The position numbers and the translations under genes are program-made. Source: Steinernema hermaphroditum (Eukaryota > Nematoda > Chromadorea > Rhabditida > Steinernematidae). From it: a stretch of 64,000 bases of DNA. Under the pieces are notes generated by a model. That model saw nothing but the letters and a program-made list of their open reading frames with translations, made no database searches and was not told the origin of the DNA. The stretch is taken from NCBI GenBank assembly GCA_030435675.1, contig CM059624.1, positions 223,218 to 287,217 of the forward strand, in the 5' to 3' direction. Positions 12,898 through 24,748 of the stretch are shown piece after piece. How positions within the stretch are numbered: position 1 is the stretch's first letter; every line of letters begins with the position of its first letter.

Positions 12898-15800
12898 TCA
12901 ATTCGAGACAGCTGGGCCCTTGCTCACACCAAGAGCTCTGCATCTGACCCTCCTGCTCCAAAGTACCATAGCATTTTTATGATTGGATCTTGTAGAACTG
13001 CACGAGCCTGATCGAACGCGCCTACTCTCGTTGGATTTCCTGTGGACTATCTTAGTTTCCTGCAAAACTTTCAATTCGAGACAGATAGGGCCCTTGTTCA
13101 TGCAAAGAGTTCTGCATCTGACCCTCCTGCTCCAAAGTACCATAGCATTTTTATGATTGGATCTTGTAGAACTGCACGAGCCTGATCGAACGCGCCTAAT
13201 CTCGTTGGATTTCCTGTGGACTATCTTAGTTTCCTGCAAAACTTTCAATTCGAGACAGATAGGGCCTTGTTCATGCAAAGAGTTCTGCATCTGACCCTCC
13301 TGCTCCAAAGTACCATAGCATTTTTATGATTGGATCTTGTAGAACTGCACGAGCCTGATCGAACGCGCCTACTCTCGTTGGATTTCCTGTGGACTATCTT
13401 AGTTTCCTGCAAAACTTTCAATTCGAGACAGATAGGGCCCTTGTTCATGCAAAGAGTTCTGCATCTGACCCTCCTGCTCCAAAGTACCATAGCATTTTTA
13501 TGATTGGATCTTGTAGAACTGCACGAGCCTGATCGAACGCGCCTAATCTCGTTGGATTTCCTGTGGACTATCTTAGTTTCCTGCAAAACTTTCAATTCGA
13601 GACAGATAGGGCCTTGTTCATACAAAGAGTTCTGCATCTGACCCTCCTGCTCCAAAGTACCATAGCATTTTTATGATTGGATCTTATAGAACTGCACGAG
13701 CCTGATCGAACGCGCCTACTCTCGTTGGATTTCCTGCGGACTATCTTAGTTTCCTGCAAAACTTTCAATTCGAGACAGATAGGGCCTTGTTCATGCAAAG
13801 AGTTCTGCATCTGACCCTCCTGCTCCAAAGTACCATAGCATTTTTATGATTGGATCTTGTAGAACTGCACGAGCCTGATCGAACGCGCCTACTCTCGTTG
13901 GATTTCCTGTGGACTATCTTAGTTTCCTGCAAAACTTTCAATTCGAGACAGATAGGGCCTTGTTCATACAAAGAGTTCTGCATCTGACCCTCCTGCTCCA
14001 AAGTACCATAGCATTTTTATGATTGGATCTTGTAGAACTGCACGAGCCTGATCGAACGCGCCTACTCTCGTTGGATTTCCTGTGGACTATCTTAGTTTCC
14101 TGCAAAACTTTCAATTCGAGACAGATAGGGCCTTGTTCATGCAAAGAGTTCTGCATCTGACCCTCCTGCTCCAAAGTACCATAGCATTTTTATGATTGGA
14201 TCTTGTAGAACTGCACGAGCCTGATCGAACGCGCCTACTCTCGTTGGATTTCCTGTGGACTATCTTAGTTTCCTGCAAAACTTTCAATTCGAGACAGATA
14301 GGGCCTTGTTCATGCAAAGAGTTCTGCATCTGACCCTCCTGCTCCAAAGTACCATAGCATTTTTATGATTGGATCTTGTAGAACTGCACGAGCCTGATCG
14401 AACGCGCCTATTCCCGTTCGGATTACTGTGGACTATCTTAGTTTCCTGCAAAACTTTCAATTCGAGACAGATAGGGCCTTGTTCATGCAAAGAGTTCTGC
14501 ATCTGACCCTCCTGCTCCAAAATACCATAGCATTTTTATGATTGGATCTTGTAGAACTGCACGAGCCTGATCGAACGCGCCTAATCTCGTTGGATTTCCT
14601 GTGGACTATCTTAGTTTCCTGCAAAACTTTCAATTCGAGACAGATAGGGCCTTGTTCATGCAAAGAGTTCTGCATCTGACCCTCCTGCTCCAAAGTACCA
14701 TAGCATTTTTATGATTGGATCTTGTAGAACTGCACGAGCCTGATCGAACGCGCCTAATCTCGTTGGATTTCCTGTGGACTATCTTAGTTTCCTGCAAAAC
14801 TTTCAATTCGAGACAGATAGGGCCTTGTTCATGCAAAGAGTTCTGCATCTGACCCTCCTGCTCCAAAGTACCATAGCATTTTTATGATTGGATCTTGTAG
14901 AACTGCACGAGCCTGATCGAACGCGCCTACTCTCGTTGGATTTCCTGTGGACTATCTTAGTTTCCTGCAAAACTTTCAATTCGAGACAGATAGGGCCTTG
15001 TTCATACAAAGAGCTCTGCATCTGACCCTCCTGCTCCAAAGTACCATAGCATTTTTATGATTGGATCTTGTAGAACTGCACGAGCCTGATCGAACGCGCC
15101 TACTCTCGTTGGATTTCCTGTGGACTATCTTAGTTTCCTGCAAAACTTTCAATTCGAGACAGATAGGGCCTTGTTCATGCAAAGAGTTCTGCATCTGACC
15201 CTCCTGCTCCAAAGTACCATAGCATTTTTATGATTGGATCTTGTAGAACTGCACGAGCCTGATCGAACGCGCCTACTCTCGTTGGATTTCCTGTGGACTA
15301 TCTTAGTTTCCTGCAAAACTTTCAATTCGAGACAGAGAGGGCCTTGTTCATACAAAGAGTTCTGCATCTGACCCTCCTGCTCCAAAGTACCATAGCATTT
15401 TTATGATTGGATCTTGTAGAACTGCACGAGCCTGATCGAACGCGCCTACTCTCGTTGGATTTCCTGCGGACTATCTTAGTTTCCTGCAAAACTTTCAATT
15501 CGAGACAGATAGGGCCTTGTTCATGCAAAGAGTTCTGCATCTGACCCTCCTGCTCCAAAGTACCATAGCATTTTTATGATTGGATCTTATAGAACTGCAC
15601 GAGCCTGATCGAACGCGCCTACTCTCGTTGGATTTCCTGCGGACTATCTTAGTTTCCTGCAAAACTTTCAATTCGAGACAGATAGGGCCTTGTTCATGCA
15701 AAGAGTTCTGCATCTGACCCTCCTGCTCCAAAGTACCATAGCATTTTTATGATTGGATCTTGTAGAACTGCACGAGCCTGATCGAACGCGCCTATTCCCG

Positions 15801-18800
15801 TTGGATTACCTGTGGACTATCTTAGTTTCCTGCAAAACTTTCAATTCGAGACAGATAGGGCCTTGTTCATACAAAGAGCTCTGCATCTGACCCTCCTGCT
15901 CCAAAGTACCATAGCATTTTTATGATTGGATCTTGTAGAACTGCACGAGCCTGATCGAACGCGCCTACTCTCGTTGGATTTCCTGTGGACTATCTTAGTT
16001 TCCTGCAAAACTTTCAATTCGAGACAGATAGGGCCTTGTTCATGCAAAGAGTTCTGCATCTGACCCTCCTGCTCCAAAGTACCATAGCATTTTTATGATT
16101 GGATCTTGTAGAACTGCACGAGCCTGATCGAACGCGCCTACTCTCGTTGGATTTCCTGTGGACTATCTTAGTTTCCTGCAAAACTTTCAATTCGAGACAG
16201 ATAGGGCCTTGTTCATGCAAAGAGTTCTGCATCTGACCCTCCTGCTCCAAAGTACCATAGCATTTTTATGATTCCATCTTGTAGAACTGCACGAGCCTGA
16301 TCGAACGCGCCTACTCTCGTTGGATTTCCTGTGGACTATCTTAGTTTCCTGCAAAACTTTCAATTCGAGACAGATAGGGCCCTTGTTCATACAAAGAGCT
16401 CTGCATCTGACCCTCCTGCTCCAAAGTACCATAGCATTTTTATGATTGGATCTTGTAGAACTGCACGAGCCTGATCGAACGCGCCTACTCTCGTTGGATT
16501 TCCTGTGGACTATCTTAGTTTCCTGCAAAACTTTCAATTCGAGACAGATAGGGCCCTTGTTCATGCAAAGAGTTCTGCATCTGACCCTCCTGCTCCAAAG
16601 TACCATAGCATTTTTATGATTGGATCTTGTAGAACTGCACGAGCCTGATCGAACGCGCCTACTCTCGTTGGATTTCCTGTGGACTATCTTAGTTTCCTGC
16701 AAAACTTTCAATTCGAGACAGAGAGGGCCTTGTTCATACAAAGAGTTCTGCATCTGACCCTCCTGCTCCAAAGTACCATAGCATTTTTATGATTGGATCT
16801 TATAGAACTGCACGAGCCTGATCGAACGCGCCTACTCTCGTTGGATTTCCTGTGGACTATCTTAGTTTCCTGCAAAACTTTCAATTCGAGACAGATAGGG
16901 CCTTGTTCATGCAAAGAGTTCTGCATCTGACCCTCCTGCTCCAAAGTACCATAGCATTTTTATGATTGGATCTTATAGAACTGCACGAGCCTGATCGAAC
17001 GCGCCTACTCTCGTTGGATTTCCTGCGGACTATCTTAGTTTCCTGCAAAACTTTCAATTCGAGACAGATAGGGCCTTGTTCATGCAAAGAGTTCTGCATC
17101 TGACCCTCCTGCTCCAAAGTACCATAGCATTTTTATGATTGGATCTTGTAGAACTGCACGAGCCTGATCGAACGCGCCTATTCTCGTTGGATTTCCTGTG
17201 GACTATCTTAGTTTCCTGCAAAACTTTCAATTCGAGACAGATAGGGCCTTGTTCATGCAAAGAGTTCTGCATCTGACCCTCCTGCTCCAAAATACCATAG
17301 CATTTTTATGATTGGATCTTGTAGAACTGCACGAGCCTGATCGAACGCGCCTACTCTCGTTGGATTTCCTGTGGACTATCTTAGTTTCCTGCAAAACTTT
17401 CAATTCGAGACAGATAGGGCCTTGTTCATGCAAAGAGTTCTGCATCTGACCCTCCTGCTCCAAAGTACCATAGCATTTTTATGATTCCATCTTGTAGAAC
17501 TGCACGAGCCTGATCGAACGCGCCTACTCTCGTTGGATTTCCTGTGGACTATCTTAGTTTCCTGCAAAACTTTCAATTCGAGACAGATAGGGCCTTGTTC
17601 ATACAAAGAGCTCTGCATCTGACCCTCCTGCTCCAAAGTACCATAGCATTTTTATGATTGGATCTTGTAGAACTGCACGAGCCTGATCGAACGCGCCTAC
17701 TCTCGTTGGATTTCCTGTGGACTATCTTAGTTTCCTGCAAAACTTTCAATTCGAGACAGCAGGGCCCTTGTTCATGCAAAGAGTTCTGCATCTGACCCTC
17801 CTGCTCCAAAGTACCATAGCATTTTTATGATTCCATCTTGTAGAACTGCACGAGCCTGATCGAACGCGCCTACTCTCGTTGGATTTCCTGTGGACTATCT
17901 TAGTTTCCTGCAAAACTTTCAATTCGAGACAGATAGGGCCTTGTTCATGCAAAGAGTTCTGCATCTGACCCTCCTGCTCCAAAGTACCATAGCATTTTTA
18001 TGATTGGATCTTGTAGAACTGCACGAGCCTGATCGAACGCGCCTAATCTCGTTGGATTTCCTGTGGACTATCTTAGTTTCCTGCAAAACTTTCAATTCGA
18101 GACAGATAGGGCCTTGTTCATGCAAAGAGTTCTGCATCTGACCCTCCTGCTCCAAAGTACCATAGCATTTTTATGATTGCATCTTGTAGAACTGCACGAG
18201 CCTGATCGAACGCGCCTACTCTCGTTGGATTTCCTGTGGACTATCTTAGTTTCCTGCAAAACTTTCAATTCGAGACAGATAGGGCCTTGTTCATGCAAAG
18301 AGTTCCGCATCTGACCCTCCTGCTCCAAAGTACCATAGCATTTTTATGATTGGATCTTGTAGAACTGCACGAGCCTGATCGAACGCGCCTACTCTCGTTG
18401 GATTTCCTGTGGACTATCTTAGTTTCCTGCAAAACTTTCAATTCGAGACAGTGAGGGCCTTGTTCATACAAAGAGTTATGCATCTGACCCTCCTGCTCCA
18501 AAGTACCATAGCATTTTTATGATTGGATCTTATAGAACTGCACGAGCCTGATCGAACGCGCCTACTCTCGTTGGATTTCCTGCGGACTATCTTAGTTTCC
18601 TGCAAAACTTTCAATTCGAGACAGATAGGGCCTTGTTCATGCAAAGAGTTCTGCATCTGACCCTCCTGCTCCAAAGTACCATAGCATTTTTATGATTGGA
18701 TCTTATAGAACTGCACGAGCCTGATCGAACGCGCCTACTCTCGTTGGATTTCCTGTGGACTATCTTAGTTTCCTGCAAAACTTTCAATTCGAGACAGATA

Positions 18801-18956
18801 GGGCCTTGTTCATGCAAAGAGTTCTGCATCTGACCCTCCTGCTCCAAAGTACCATAGCATTTTTATGATTGGATCTTGTAGAACTGCACGAGCCTGATCG
18901 AACGCGCCTATTCCCGTTCGGATTTCTGTGGACTATCTTAGTTTCCTGCAAAACTT

Positions 18957-19918
18957 TCAATTCGAGACAGATAGGGCCTTGTTCATACAAAGAGCTCTGC
19001 ATCTGACCCTCCTGCTCCAAAGTACCATAGCATTTTTATGATTCCATCTTGTAGAACTGCACGAGCCTGATCGAACGCGCCTACTCTCGTTGGATTTCCT
19101 GTGGACTATCTTAGTTTCCTGCAAAACTTTCAATTCGAGACAGTTAGGGCCTTGTTCATACAAAGAGTTATGCATCTGACCCCTACGCTCCAACTTTTTT
19201 ATGATTGGATCTTGTAGAACTGCACGAGCCTGATCGAACGCGCCTACTCTCGTTGGATTTCCTGTGGACTATCTTAGTTTCCTGCAAAACTTTCAATTCG
19301 AGACAGATAGGGCCCTTGCTCACACCAAGAGCTCTGCATCTGACCCTCCTGCTCCAAAGTACCATAGCATTTTTATGATTCCATCTTGTAGAACTGCACG
19401 AGCCTGATTGAACGCGCCTACTCTCGTTGGATTTCCTGTGGACTATCTTAGTTTCCTGCAAAACTTTCAATTCGAGACAGCAGGGCCCTTGCTCACACCA
19501 AGAGCTCTGCATCTGACCCTCCTGCTCCAAAGTACCATAGCATTTTTATGATTCCATCTTGTAGAACTGCACGAGCCTAATTGAACGCGCCTACTCTCGT
19601 TGGATTTGCTGTGGACTATCTTAGTTTCCTGCAAAACTTTCAATTCGAGACAGCAGGGCCCTTGCTCACACCAAGAGCTCTGCATCTGACCCTCCTGCTC
19701 CAAAGTACCATAGCATTTTTATGATTCCATCTTATAGAACTGCACGAGCCTGATTGAACGCGCCTATTCCCGTTGGGATTACTGTGGACTATCTTAGTTT
19801 CCTGCAAAACTTTCAATTCGAGACAGCAGGGCCCTTGCTCACACCAAGAGCTCTGCATCTGACCCTCCTGCTCCAAAGTACCATGGCATTTTTGTGATTG
19901 AATCTTATAGAACTGCAC
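18957..19918 (-). repeat. Island of right-arm monomer types in the left arm
   Basis: Several consecutive units here are of the kind that dominates the right arm: GTGTGAGC/GGGCCCTGCTG V1, GCAAATCC V2, GTTCAATC in core C2 (CpG to CpA), and AGATGG V3. Most of the surrounding left arm lacks this combination. The island also holds the only scrambled junction of the left arm (19191-19194) and a rare CCATGG change near 19881. It looks like a patch transferred from, or shared with, the right arm. Confidence 0.7.
19191..19194 (-). other. Scrambled junction allele, the only one in the left arm
   Basis: Read on the minus strand, the unit goes ATAAAAAA, G, TT, then GGAGCGTAGGGGTCAG and ATGCATAAC. The normal unit reads AAAAAT, 13 bases, GGAGCAGGAGGGTCAG. 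Both the 13-bp stretch and the bases after GGAGC are altered, and the unit has the same ATGCATAAC marker as the scrambled units of the right arm. Confidence 0.8.
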
Positions 19919-21197
19919 GAGCCTGATCGAACGCGCCTAATCTCGTTGGATTTCCTGTGGACTATCTTAGTTTCCTGCAAAACTTTCAATTCGAGACAGA
20001 TAGGGCCTTGTTCATGCAAAGAGTTCCGCATCTGACCCTCCTGCTCCAAAGTACCATAGCATTTTTATGATTGGATCTTGTAGAACTGCACGAGCCTGAT
20101 CGAACGCGCCTATTCTCGTTGGATTTCCTGTGGACTATCTTAGTTTCCTGCAAAACTTTCAATTCGAGACAGATAGGGCCTTGTTCATGCAAAGAGTTCT
20201 GCATCTGACCCTCCTGCTCCAAAGTACCATAGCATTTTTATGATTGGATCTTATAGAACTGCACGAGCCTGATCGAACGCGCCTAATCTCGTTGGATTTC
20301 CTGTGGACTATCTTAGTTTCCTGCAAAACTTTCAATTCGAGACAGATAGGGCCTTGTTCATGCAAAGAGTTCTGCATCTGACCCTCCTGCTCCAAAGTAC
20401 CATAGCATTTTTATGATTGGATCTTGTAGAACTGCACGAGCCTGATCGAACGCGCCTACTCTCGTTGGATTTCCTGTGGACTATCTTAGTTTCCTGCAAA
20501 ACTTTCAATTCGAGACAGATAGGGCCTTGTTCATACAAAGAGCTCTGCATCTGACCCTCCTGCTCCAAAGTACCATAGCATTTTTATGATTCCATCTTGT
20601 AGAACTGCACGAGCCTGATCGAACGCGCCTACTCTCGTTGGATTTCCTGTGGACTATCTTAGTTTCCTGCAAAACTTTCAATTCGAGACAGATAGGGCCT
20701 TGTTCATGCAAAGAGTTCCGCATCTGACCCTCCTGCTCCAAAGTACCATAGCATTTTTATGATTGGATCTTGTAGAACTGCACGAGCCTGATCGAACGCG
20801 CCTAATCTCGTTGGATTTCCTGTGGACTATCTTAGTTTCCTGCAAAACTTTCAATTCGAGACAGATAGGGCCTTGTTCATGCAAAGAGTTCCGCATCTGA
20901 CCCTCCTGCTCCAAAGTACCATAGCATTTTTATGATTCCATCTTGTAGAACTGCACGAGCCTGATCGAACGCGCCTACTCTCGTTGGATTTCCTGTGGAC
21001 TATCTTAGTTTCCTGCAAAACTTTCAATTCGAGACAGATAGGGCCTTGTTCATACAAAGAGTTCTGCATCTGACCCTCCTGCTCCAAAGTACCATAGCAT
21101 TTTTATGATTGGATCTTGTAGAACTGCACGAGCCTGATCGAACGCGCCTACTCTCGTTGGATTTCCTGTGGACTATCTTAGTTTCCTGCAAAACTTT

Positions 21198-21936
21198 CAA
21201 TTCGAGACAGTGAGGGCCCTTGTTCATACAAAGAGTTCTGCATCTGACCCTCCTGCTCCAAAGTACCATAGCATTTTTATGATTGGATCTTATAGAACTG
21301 CACGAGCCTGATCGAACGCGCCTACTCTCGTTGGATTTCCTGTGGACTATCTTAGTTTCCTGCAAAACTTTCAATTCGAGACAGATAGGGCCTTGTTCAT
21401 GCAAAGAGTTCTGCATCTGACCCTCCTGCTCCAAAGTACCATAGCATTTTTATGATTGGATCTTATAGAACTGCACGAGCCTGATCGAACGCGCCTACTC
21501 TCGTTGGATTTCCTGTGGACTATCTTAGTTTCCTGCAAAACTTTCAATTCGAGACAGATAGGGCCTTGTTCATGCAAAGAGTTCTGCATCTGACCCTCCT
21601 GCTCCAAAGTACCATAGCATTTTTATGATTGGATCTTGTAGAACTGCACGAGCCTGATCGAACGCGCCTATTCCCGTTCGGATTACTGTGGACTATCTTA
21701 GTTTCCTGCAAAACTTTCAATTCGAGACAGATAGGGCCTTGTTCATGCAAAGAGTTCTGCATCTGACCCTCCTGCTCCAAAATACCATAGCATTTTTATG
21801 ATTGGATCTTGTAGAACTGCACGAGCCTGATCGAACGCGCCTACTCTCGTTGGATTTCCTGTGGACTATCTTAGTTTCCTGCAAAACTTTCAATTCGAGA
21901 CAGATAGGGCCTTGTTCATACAAAGAGCTCTGCATC
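21198..21936 (-). repeat. Five-monomer (865-bp) repeat, copy 1
   Basis: The run of subtypes here recurs exactly 865 bp (5 x 173) to the right at 22063-22801. It includes two ATAGAACTGC units followed by a CGTTCGGATTACTG unit and an AAATACCATAG unit. This is a short higher-order repeat lying against the assembly gap. Confidence 0.65.
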
Positions 21937-22062
21937 TGACCCTCCTGCTCCAAAGTACCATAGCATTTTTATGATTGGATCTTGTAGAACTGCACGAGCC
22001 TGATCGAACGCGCCTACTCTCGTTGGATTTCCTGTGGACTATCTTAGTTTCCTGCAAAACTT

Positions 22063-22801
22063 TCAATTCGAGACAGTTAGGGCCTTGTTCATACAAAGAG
22101 TTCTGCATCTGACCCTCCTGCTCCAAAGTACCATAGCATTTTTATGATTGGATCTTATAGAACTGCACGAGCCTGATCGAACGCGCCTACTCTCGTTGGA
22201 TTTCCTGTGGACTATCTTAGTTTCCTGCAAAACTTTCAATTCGAGACAGATAGGGCCTTGTTCATGCAAAGAGTTCTGCATCTGACCCTCCTGCTCCAAA
22301 GTACCATAGCATTTTTATGATTGGATCTTATAGAACTGCACGAGCCTGATCGAACGCGCCTACTCTCGTTGGATTTCCTGTGGACTATCTTAGTTTCCTG
22401 CAAAACTTTCAATTCGAGACAGATAGGGCCTTGTTCATGCAAAGAGTTCTGCATCTGACCCTCCTGCTCCAAAGTACCATAGCATTTTTATGATTGGATC
22501 TTGTAGAACTGCACGAGCCTGATCGAACGCGCCTATTCCCGTTCGGATTACTGTGGACTATCTTAGTTTCCTGCAAAACTTTCAATTCGAGACAGATAGG
22601 GCCTTGTTCATGCAAAGAGTTCTGCATCTGACCCTCCTGCTCCAAAATACCATAGCATTTTTATGATTGGATCTTGTAGAACTGCACGAGCCTGATCGAA
22701 CGCGCCTACTCTCGTTGGATTTCCTGCGGACTATCTTAGTTTCCTGCAAAACTTTCAATTCGAGACAGATAGGGCCTTGTTCATACAAAGAGCTCTGCAT
22801 C
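22063..22801 (-). repeat. Five-monomer (865-bp) repeat, copy 2, cut by the gap
   Basis: Repeats 21198-21936 in order, with point differences (for example TTAGGGCC against TGAGGGCCC in the first unit, and CTGCGGAC against CTGTGGAC in the last). The last unit stops mid-monomer at the N run. The higher-order structure may continue into the gap, and such structure is a common reason for assembly breaks. Confidence 0.6.
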
Positions 22802-23301
22802 NNNNNNNNNNNNNNNNNNNNNNNNNNNNNNNNNNNNNNNNNNNNNNNNNNNNNNNNNNNNNNNNNNNNNNNNNNNNNNNNNNNNNNNNNNNNNNNNNNN
22901 NNNNNNNNNNNNNNNNNNNNNNNNNNNNNNNNNNNNNNNNNNNNNNNNNNNNNNNNNNNNNNNNNNNNNNNNNNNNNNNNNNNNNNNNNNNNNNNNNNNN
23001 NNNNNNNNNNNNNNNNNNNNNNNNNNNNNNNNNNNNNNNNNNNNNNNNNNNNNNNNNNNNNNNNNNNNNNNNNNNNNNNNNNNNNNNNNNNNNNNNNNNN
23101 NNNNNNNNNNNNNNNNNNNNNNNNNNNNNNNNNNNNNNNNNNNNNNNNNNNNNNNNNNNNNNNNNNNNNNNNNNNNNNNNNNNNNNNNNNNNNNNNNNNN
23201 NNNNNNNNNNNNNNNNNNNNNNNNNNNNNNNNNNNNNNNNNNNNNNNNNNNNNNNNNNNNNNNNNNNNNNNNNNNNNNNNNNNNNNNNNNNNNNNNNNNN
23301 N
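22802..23301. other. Assembly gap, exactly 500 N
   Basis: An unbroken run of 500 N. The round number suggests a placeholder of unknown true size, inserted by a scaffolder. Satellite continues on both sides but in opposite orientation, and neither side is in register with the other. The gap may therefore hide an inversion junction or more array, or may be a mis-join. Confidence 0.98.
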
Positions 23302-23408
23302 TAGGCGCGTTCGATCAGGCTCGTGCAGTTCTACAAGATGGAATCATAAAAATGCTATGGTACTTTGGAGCAGGATGGTCAGATGCAGAGCTCTTGGTGT
23401 GAGCAAGG

Positions 23409-23425
23409 GCCCTGCTGTCTCGAAT
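23409..23425 (-). promoter_or_regulatory. CENP-B-box-like motif (8 of 9 defining bases), example
   Basis: On the minus strand the sequence is ATTCGAGACAGCAGGGC. The mammalian CENP-B box is NTTCGNNNNANNCGGGN; TTCG, the central A and GGG match, and the one mismatch is A for the C of CGGG. The motif recurs in every monomer of the GGGCCCTGCTG type in both arms (for example 1813-1829 on the plus strand). Monomers of the other V1 types match at 7 of 9. It overlaps the edge of conserved core C1. A role is inference only; no binding protein is known from this sequence. Confidence 0.35.
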
Positions 23426-23537
23426 TGAAAGTTTTGCAGGAAACTAAGATAGTCCACAGTAATCCCAACGGGAATAGGCGCGTTCGATCAGGCTCGTGCA
23501 GTTCTATAAGATCCAATCACAAAAATGCTATGGTACT

Positions 23538-24748
23538 TTGGAGCAGGAGGGTCAGATGCAGAGCTCTTGGTGTGAGCAAGGGCCCTGCTGTCTCGAATTG
23601 AAAGTTTTGCAGGAAACTAAGATAGTCCACAGGAAATCCAACGAGATTAGGCGCGTTCGATCAGGCTCGTGCAGTTCTACAAGATGGAATCATAAAAATG
23701 CTATGGTACTTTGGAGCAGGAGGGTCAGATGCAGAACTCTTTGTATGAACAAGGCCCTATCTGTCTCGAATTGAAAGTTTTGCAGGAAACTAAGATAGTC
23801 CACAGGAAATCCAACGAGAGTAGGCGCGTTCGATCAGGCTCGTGCAGTTCTATAAGATCCAATCACAAAAATGCCATGGTACTTTGGAGCAGGAGGGTCA
23901 GATGCAGAGCTCTTGGTGTGAGCAAGGGCCCTGCTGTCTCGAATTGAAAGTTTTGCAGGAACCTAAGATAGTCCACAGCAAATCCAACGAGAGTAGGCGC
24001 GTTCGATCAGGCTCGTGCAGTTCTACAAGATGGAATCATAAAAATGCTATGGTACTTTGGAGCAGGAGGGTCAGATGCAGAACTCTTTGTATGAACAAGG
24101 CCCTATCTGTCTCGAATTGAAAGTTTTGCAGGAAACTAAGATAGTCCACAGGAAATCCAACGAGAGTAGGCGCGTTCGATCAGGCTCGTGCAGTTCTACA
24201 AGATCCAATCACAAAAATGCTATGGTACTTTGGAGCAGGAGGGTCAGATGCAGAGCTCTTGGTGTGAGCAAGGGCCCTGCTGTCTCGAATTGAAAGTTTT
24301 GCAGGAAACTAAGATAGTCCACAGGAAATCCAACGAGATTAGGCGCGTTCGATCAGGCTCGTGCAGTTCTACAAGATCGAATCATAAAAATGCTATGGTA
24401 CTTTGGAGCAGGAGGGTCAGATGCAGAACTCTTTGTATGAACAAGGCCCTATCTGTCTCGAATTGAAAGTTTTGCAGGAAACTAAGATAGTCCACAGGAA
24501 ATCCAACGAGAGTAGGCGCGTTCGATCAGGCTCGTGCAGTTCTATAAGATCCAATCATAAAAATGCCATGGTACTTTGGAGCAGGAGGGTCAGATGCAGA
24601 GCTCTTGGTGTGAGCAAGGGCCCTGCTGTCTCGAATTGAAAGTTTTGCAGGAACCTAAGATAGTCCACAGCAAATCCAACGAGAGTAGGCGCGTTCAATC
24701 AGGCTCGTGCAGTTCTACAAGATGGAATCATAAAAATGCTATGGTACT
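23538..24748 (+). repeat. Alternating dimer (346-bp) higher-order repeat
   Basis: Units starting near 23538, 23884, 24230 and 24576 are the GTGTGAGC type, and those at 23711, 24057 and 24403 are the TATGAAC type. The strict A-B alternation gives a 346-bp period. A-to-B positions also share marks in phase: ATAAGATCCAATCACAAAAATG-like V3 or CCATGG occurs at 346-bp spacing near 23510, 23856 and, in part, 24202. It lies just right of the gap, and no similar alternation is seen on the left side. Confidence 0.7.
24057..24229 (+). repeat. Representative 173-bp monomer, with internal map
   Basis: One unit used as the reference. In plus orientation: 24057-24074 is TTGGAGCAGGAGGGTCAG, with a second variable site just after GGAGC. 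24081-24108 is variable block V1 (TTTGTATGAACAAGG, TTTGCATGAAC or TTGGTGTGAGC types). 24109-24145 is conserved core C1, centred on TCTCGAATTGAAAGTTTTG. 24146-24170 is variable block V2 (GGAAATCC, GCAAATCC or GTAATCC types). 24171-24198 is conserved core C2, CGCGTTCGATCAGGCTCGTG and flank. 24199-24215 is variable block V3 (AGATCC, AGATGG or AGATTC before AATCA). 24219-24231 is the 13-bp stretch that is hypervariable in one sublineage. The unit length is close to one nucleosome plus linker, which is common for centromeric satellites but not diagnostic. Confidence 0.9.

Larger units (their letters stand above)
1..22801 (-). repeat. Satellite array, left arm, ~173-bp monomers, minus orientation
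   Basis: Head-to-tail array of about 131 monomers, all in one orientation (minus relative to the right arm). The usual spacing is exactly 173 bp, and 174 bp where GGCC is expanded to GGGCCC. Most monomers are the subtype with CATGAACAAGGCC or TATGAACAAGGCC (read on the minus strand) and the CAGGAAATCCAACGAGAGT block. Units with CAGTAATCC..AACGGGAAT are scattered through it, most densely at about 8.5-12.9 kb. No unique sequence interrupts the array. The array runs off the window at the left and ends at the N gap in mid-monomer. It has no coding capacity of its own; all its open frames are repeat shadows. Function is unknown; a centromeric or heterochromatic role is inferred only from monomer size, homogeneity and array length. 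Confidence 0.97.

Noticed and set aside
19191..19194. Scrambled junctions as simple homopolymer sequencing errors
   Set aside because: Slippage in the A run could explain the eight-A case (47052-47059) and perhaps single-base losses. It cannot explain 12-base deletions or replacement by ATTATTT, TGTTAATT and similar. A site-specific consensus artefact remains possible and is listed as a refutation test.
76..22800. Dozens of 78-, 136-, 194- and 252-codon open frames on the minus strand
   Set aside because: They begin at TTG, repeat every 173 bp, and are the monomer translated in one frame. Longer ones exist only where units are 174 bp. No conserved domain, no synonymous-site pattern visible, no gene signals.
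22667..23428. A 253-codon frame across the gap
   Set aside because: Most of it is N translated as unknown residues.
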